A DNA stretch of 64,000 bases from Candidatus Saccharimonas sp. Lineage in GTDB: Bacteria; Patescibacteriota; Saccharimonadia; Saccharimonadales; Saccharimonadaceae. How positions within the stretch are numbered: position 1 is the stretch's first letter; every line of letters starts with the position of its first letter. The position numbers and the translations under genes were made by a program. Below the pieces are notes generated by a model. That model worked only from the letters and a program-made list of their open reading frames with translations, was not told the origin of the DNA and ran no database searches. Shown in pieces: positions 61,716-64,000 of the stretch. The stretch is from the NCBI GenBank assembly GCA_022736555.1, contig DZCW01000004.1, forward strand, positions 1 through 64,000, read 5' to 3'.

Positions 61716-64000
61716 ATGGCTGTTAAAAATACAAAAAACAATCTTACTTATTCTATTAGTCCTACTTTTTCATATGGAGTAATTTATATATATTCAATTC
61801 CCGATGAGCGACATAAAGGGCGATTAAAAATTGGGTCTGCAACGTTAACTACTGCAAACCCAACTGAAGACGATATCAATAGGGCTGCTCATGATAGGAT
61901 TCGCCAACAGACAAAAACTGCAGATATAGGTTATAGGCTAGAGCATGCTGAAATTGGATTAACTCATAAAAATCAATATTTATCAGATTATGATATTCAT
62001 AATATATTAAAAAGGTCTGGCTTTGACAGGAAATCGGAAAATACAAATAACTCTCATTCTGAATGGTTTGAAATTGATTTATTAACAGCCAAACGTGCTA
62101 TTAATGCGGCAAAAGAAGGACGATCTGCTCTTGATACAAATGAACGTATAATTGATTCTCCTAGGGCTTTTGATTTTCGCCCGAACCAACTTGATGCTAT
62201 TGTGCAAACAAACAAAGCTATAAAGCAGGGTCGAAAACACTTTCTTTGGAATGCAAAGATGCGTTTTGGAAAAACTTCAACCGCTATGCAAGTAGCAAAA
62301 GAGAATGGATTTAAGAAGGTTTTAATAATCACACACAGACCGAGTGTTAGTGCGGATTGGTACAATGATTTTAATATAGTTTTTCGTGGTACTGATTATC
62401 AATACTCTTCAAAATCAAAAGGCGAAAGTTTAACGAAGCGTTTAAATAGTGGAGAACCGTTTGTATATTTCGCTTCAATTCAAGACCTAAGATTGTCAGA
62501 AGCTGTTATATCAGATGAAGCTGTTAATTCACGAGCTAAGGGTTTCAAAAAGAATGAGGATATCTTCGGTACAGATTGGGACATGTTAATCGTAGATGAA
62601 GCTCATGAGGGAACCCAAAGCAACTTGGGTGATATTACAATATCTAAAATACCAGCAAAATTCACATTACAGCTCTCAGGAACTCCATTTAATATCATGT
62701 ATAAACTTGAAGAGAGTGATATATATACTTGGGATTATGTTATGGAGCAGCGCGACAAGCTAAATTGGGATATTGACCATCCCGGAGCGCCTAATCCATA
62801 TGCGGAACTGCCAGCACTCGAAATGCTTACTTATGACATCGATACATTCGCTGACCATATTGGCTCTATTGGTCATGATTTTCATGATGCGCTCGATGGC
62901 GGTTTCAAATTCCATGAATTCTTCCGTGTCTTAAAAGATGATGAAGGCAATGATGTTGCGCAATTCGTTCACGAAACAATGGTTAAGAAGTTTTTAGATT
63001 TACTATCAAACAATAATTTACCGACCAAATTCCCATATGCAACGGATGACTATAGGGGTTACGTAAAACACTCTTTATGGCTTTTGCCTAACAGGACAAA
63101 AACTATTGAAGCAATGGAGAAACTTCTTAAGGATCATCCAATTTTTGGGAAATTCGGTATTGTTAATATTTCTGGAATAGCCAAAGAGGATGATGATAGC
63201 GATACAGACGCGAAGCACCGCGTCGTAAAAGCTATTGAGAATAATGACTACACTATTACACTAACCGGCCAACGCTTAACAACTGGTGCTTCAATTCCTG
63301 ACTGGACTGCTGTATTTATGATGTCCGATACTAATTCTGCTACGACGTATCTTCAGACGGCCTTTCGTTGCCAAACACCGGCTAGAATAGATGGCAGGTT
63401 GAAGACAAAGGGTTACGTATTTGATTTTGCACCCGATAGAACATTAAAATTGGTTGCGGAAGCAATAGAGCTTAATCATAGATCAGGAAAGACAAATACC
63501 CCTGAGCAAAAACTTGCTATGACGGAATTCCTTAATTTTTGTCCGATTATAGCAGCTGATGGTGGCTCAATGAAGCTTTACGATGTTAATAAAATGCTCG
63601 AACAGCTCAAGAAGGCTATTATTGACCGTGTTAGCCGCAACGGATTTGACGATCCTAGGTTGTATAACGATGACTTACTTCAACTTGATGAACTTGAGAT
63701 TAATAAATTCAACGAACTAAAAGCGATTGTCGGGTCTGTTAATAATGAGAGAGTTAATGAAATCCAAGTTAATGATTTAGGCATGACTGACTTACAGACT
63801 AAAAAAGCTGAAGAGGCTGAGCGTAAGAAAAAACAGAAGAAGCAACTAACCGAAGAAGAAAAAGAACTTATAAAAAAAGCCAAAGAAGCTCGTGAACAGA
63901 AGAAGACTGCTATCAGTATTCTTAGGGGAGTTAGTATCCGTATGCCTATGCTTGTATATGGCGCTAATGTTTCTCTGCATGAAGACATTACATTAGAAAA
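61716..64000 (+). CDS. GIY-YIG-like/DEAH helicase restriction-type protein (3' end outside)
   Basis: Open frame of at least 761 codons to the window edge. The N-terminal 120 residues (YGVIYIYSIPDERHKGRLKIGSA) resemble T5orf172/GIY-YIG nucleases. An SF2 helicase follows: Q-like FRPNQLDAI, Walker A MRFGKTST (about 181-188), VDEAHEGT (about 292), SGTPFN, and motif VI-like LQTAFRCQTPAR with TTGASIPDW before it. A Lys/Glu-rich coiled segment occurs near 700-735. This looks like a type III- or Res-like nuclease-helicase. With the divergent methyltransferase it may form a restriction-modification pair. Confidence 0.85.
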   Translation, partial: MAVKNTKNNLTYSISPTFSYGVIYIYSIPDERHKGRLKIGSATLTTANPTEDDINRAAHDRIRQQTKTADIGYRLEHAEIGLTHKNQYLSDYDIHNILKRSGFDRKSENTNNSHSEWFEIDLLTAKRAINAAKEGRSALDTNERIIDSPRAFDFRPNQLDAIVQTNKAIKQGRKHFLWNAKMRFGKTSTAMQVAKENGFKKVLIITHRPSVSADWYNDFNIVFRGTDYQYSSKSKGESLTKRLNSGEPFVYFASIQDLRLSEAVISDEAVNSRAKGFKKNEDIFGTDWDMLIVDEAHEGTQSNLGDITISKIPAKFTLQLSGTPFNIMYKLEESDIYTWDYVMEQRDKLNWDIDHPGAPNPYAELPALEMLTYDIDTFADHIGSIGHDFHDALDGGFKFHEFFRVLKDDEGNDVAQFVHETMVKKFLDLLSNNNLPTKFPYATDDYRGYVKHSLWLLPNRTKTIEAMEKLLKDHPIFGKFGIVNISGIAKEDDDSDTDAKHRVVKAIENNDYTITLTGQRLTTGASIPDWTAVFMMSDTNSATTYLQTAFRCQTPARIDGRLKTKGYVFDFAPDRTLKLVAEAIELNHRSGKTNTPEQKLAMTEFLNFCPIIAADGGSMKLYDVNKMLEQLKKAIIDRVSRNGFDDPRLYNDDLLQLDELEINKFNELKAIVGSVNNERVNEIQVNDLGMTDLQTKKAEEAERKKKQKKQLTEEEKELIKKAKEAREQKKTAISILRGVSIRMPMLVYGANVSLHEDITLE

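Noticed and set aside
1-64000. Alternative genetic code with UGA as an amino acid
   Set aside because: Genes such as yidC and the small membrane protein at 54529 end in UGA at sensible places, and no conserved gene reads through UGA.
1-64000. CRISPR arrays, rRNA genes or complete insertion sequences
   Set aside because: No regularly spaced repeat array, no rRNA sequence and no transposase with terminal inverted repeats seen; only a doubtful transposase remnant near 28.1-28.4 kb.

Overview
The window looks like the dnaA/oriC neighbourhood of a Patescibacteria/CPR genome, most likely Saccharibacteria (TM7). This is inferred from three things: the dnaN-dnaA-oriC-rpmH-rnpA-yidC-jag core, a VirB4/PrgI/VirB6-type secretion locus with tandem VirB2-like pilins beside it, and the A+T-rich sequence. 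UGA is used as a normal stop throughout, so a recoded UGA is not indicated. Many start codons lie only 6-11 nt downstream of a TATAAT-like box, which suggests leaderless mRNAs; other genes have clear GGAGG-type ribosome binding sites.

Layout. 1-4.4 kb: three tRNA-Ser genes and one tRNA-Arg, all on the minus strand, interleaved with a membrane protein, a nitronate monooxygenase-like enzyme, ComF and Hsp20. Each of the three tRNA genes whose 3' flank is visible is followed by a ~190-bp element. The element holds a mirrored copy of that tRNA's own 3' end, a conserved hairpin with loop TGTAAACA, and a second, direct copy of the tRNA end. 4.4-18.7 kb: a type IV secretion-like machine, with five minus-strand VirB2-like pilins facing a plus-strand run of lipoprotein, VirB6-like, PrgI, TraC-like, VirB4, a large membrane protein, a two-domain wall hydrolase and a small anchored protein. 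18.7-24.8 kb: replication and housekeeping core (recF, dnaN, dnaA on minus; rpmH, rnpA, yidC, jag on plus) with DnaA boxes upstream of dnaA, a likely oriC.

24.8-52.7 kb: a large surface-polysaccharide locus. It holds glycosyltransferases, GtrA, a Wzm/Wzt ABC exporter, a Wzx-like flippase, an O-antigen ligase/polymerase-like protein, a polyprenyl-phosphate sugar transferase and a nucleotide-sugar pathway: ManC, Gmd, a ColD-like dehydratase with His in place of the PLP lysine, and an Fcl/ColC-like reductase. Together these predict a GDP-colitose-type 3,6-dideoxyhexose. Parts of this locus (about 30.4-36.6 and 40.0-47.1 kb) are visibly richer in G+C than their neighbours, so it looks mosaic.

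52.7-64 kb: a mobile or defence island starting at tRNA-Asn. It carries a KAP P-loop NTPase with a small membrane partner, a structured small-RNA candidate (17-bp closing helix plus pseudoknot plus terminator), a PD-(D/E)XK nuclease-like protein with an overlapping partner, and a large serine recombinase. It continues with a GIY-YIG gene broken by a single in-frame TAG, a terminase-small-subunit-like protein, a ParB-methyltransferase fusion and, running off the right edge, a GIY-YIG-like/DEAH helicase protein. A 1.24-kb cassette within it is bounded by 35-bp direct repeats.
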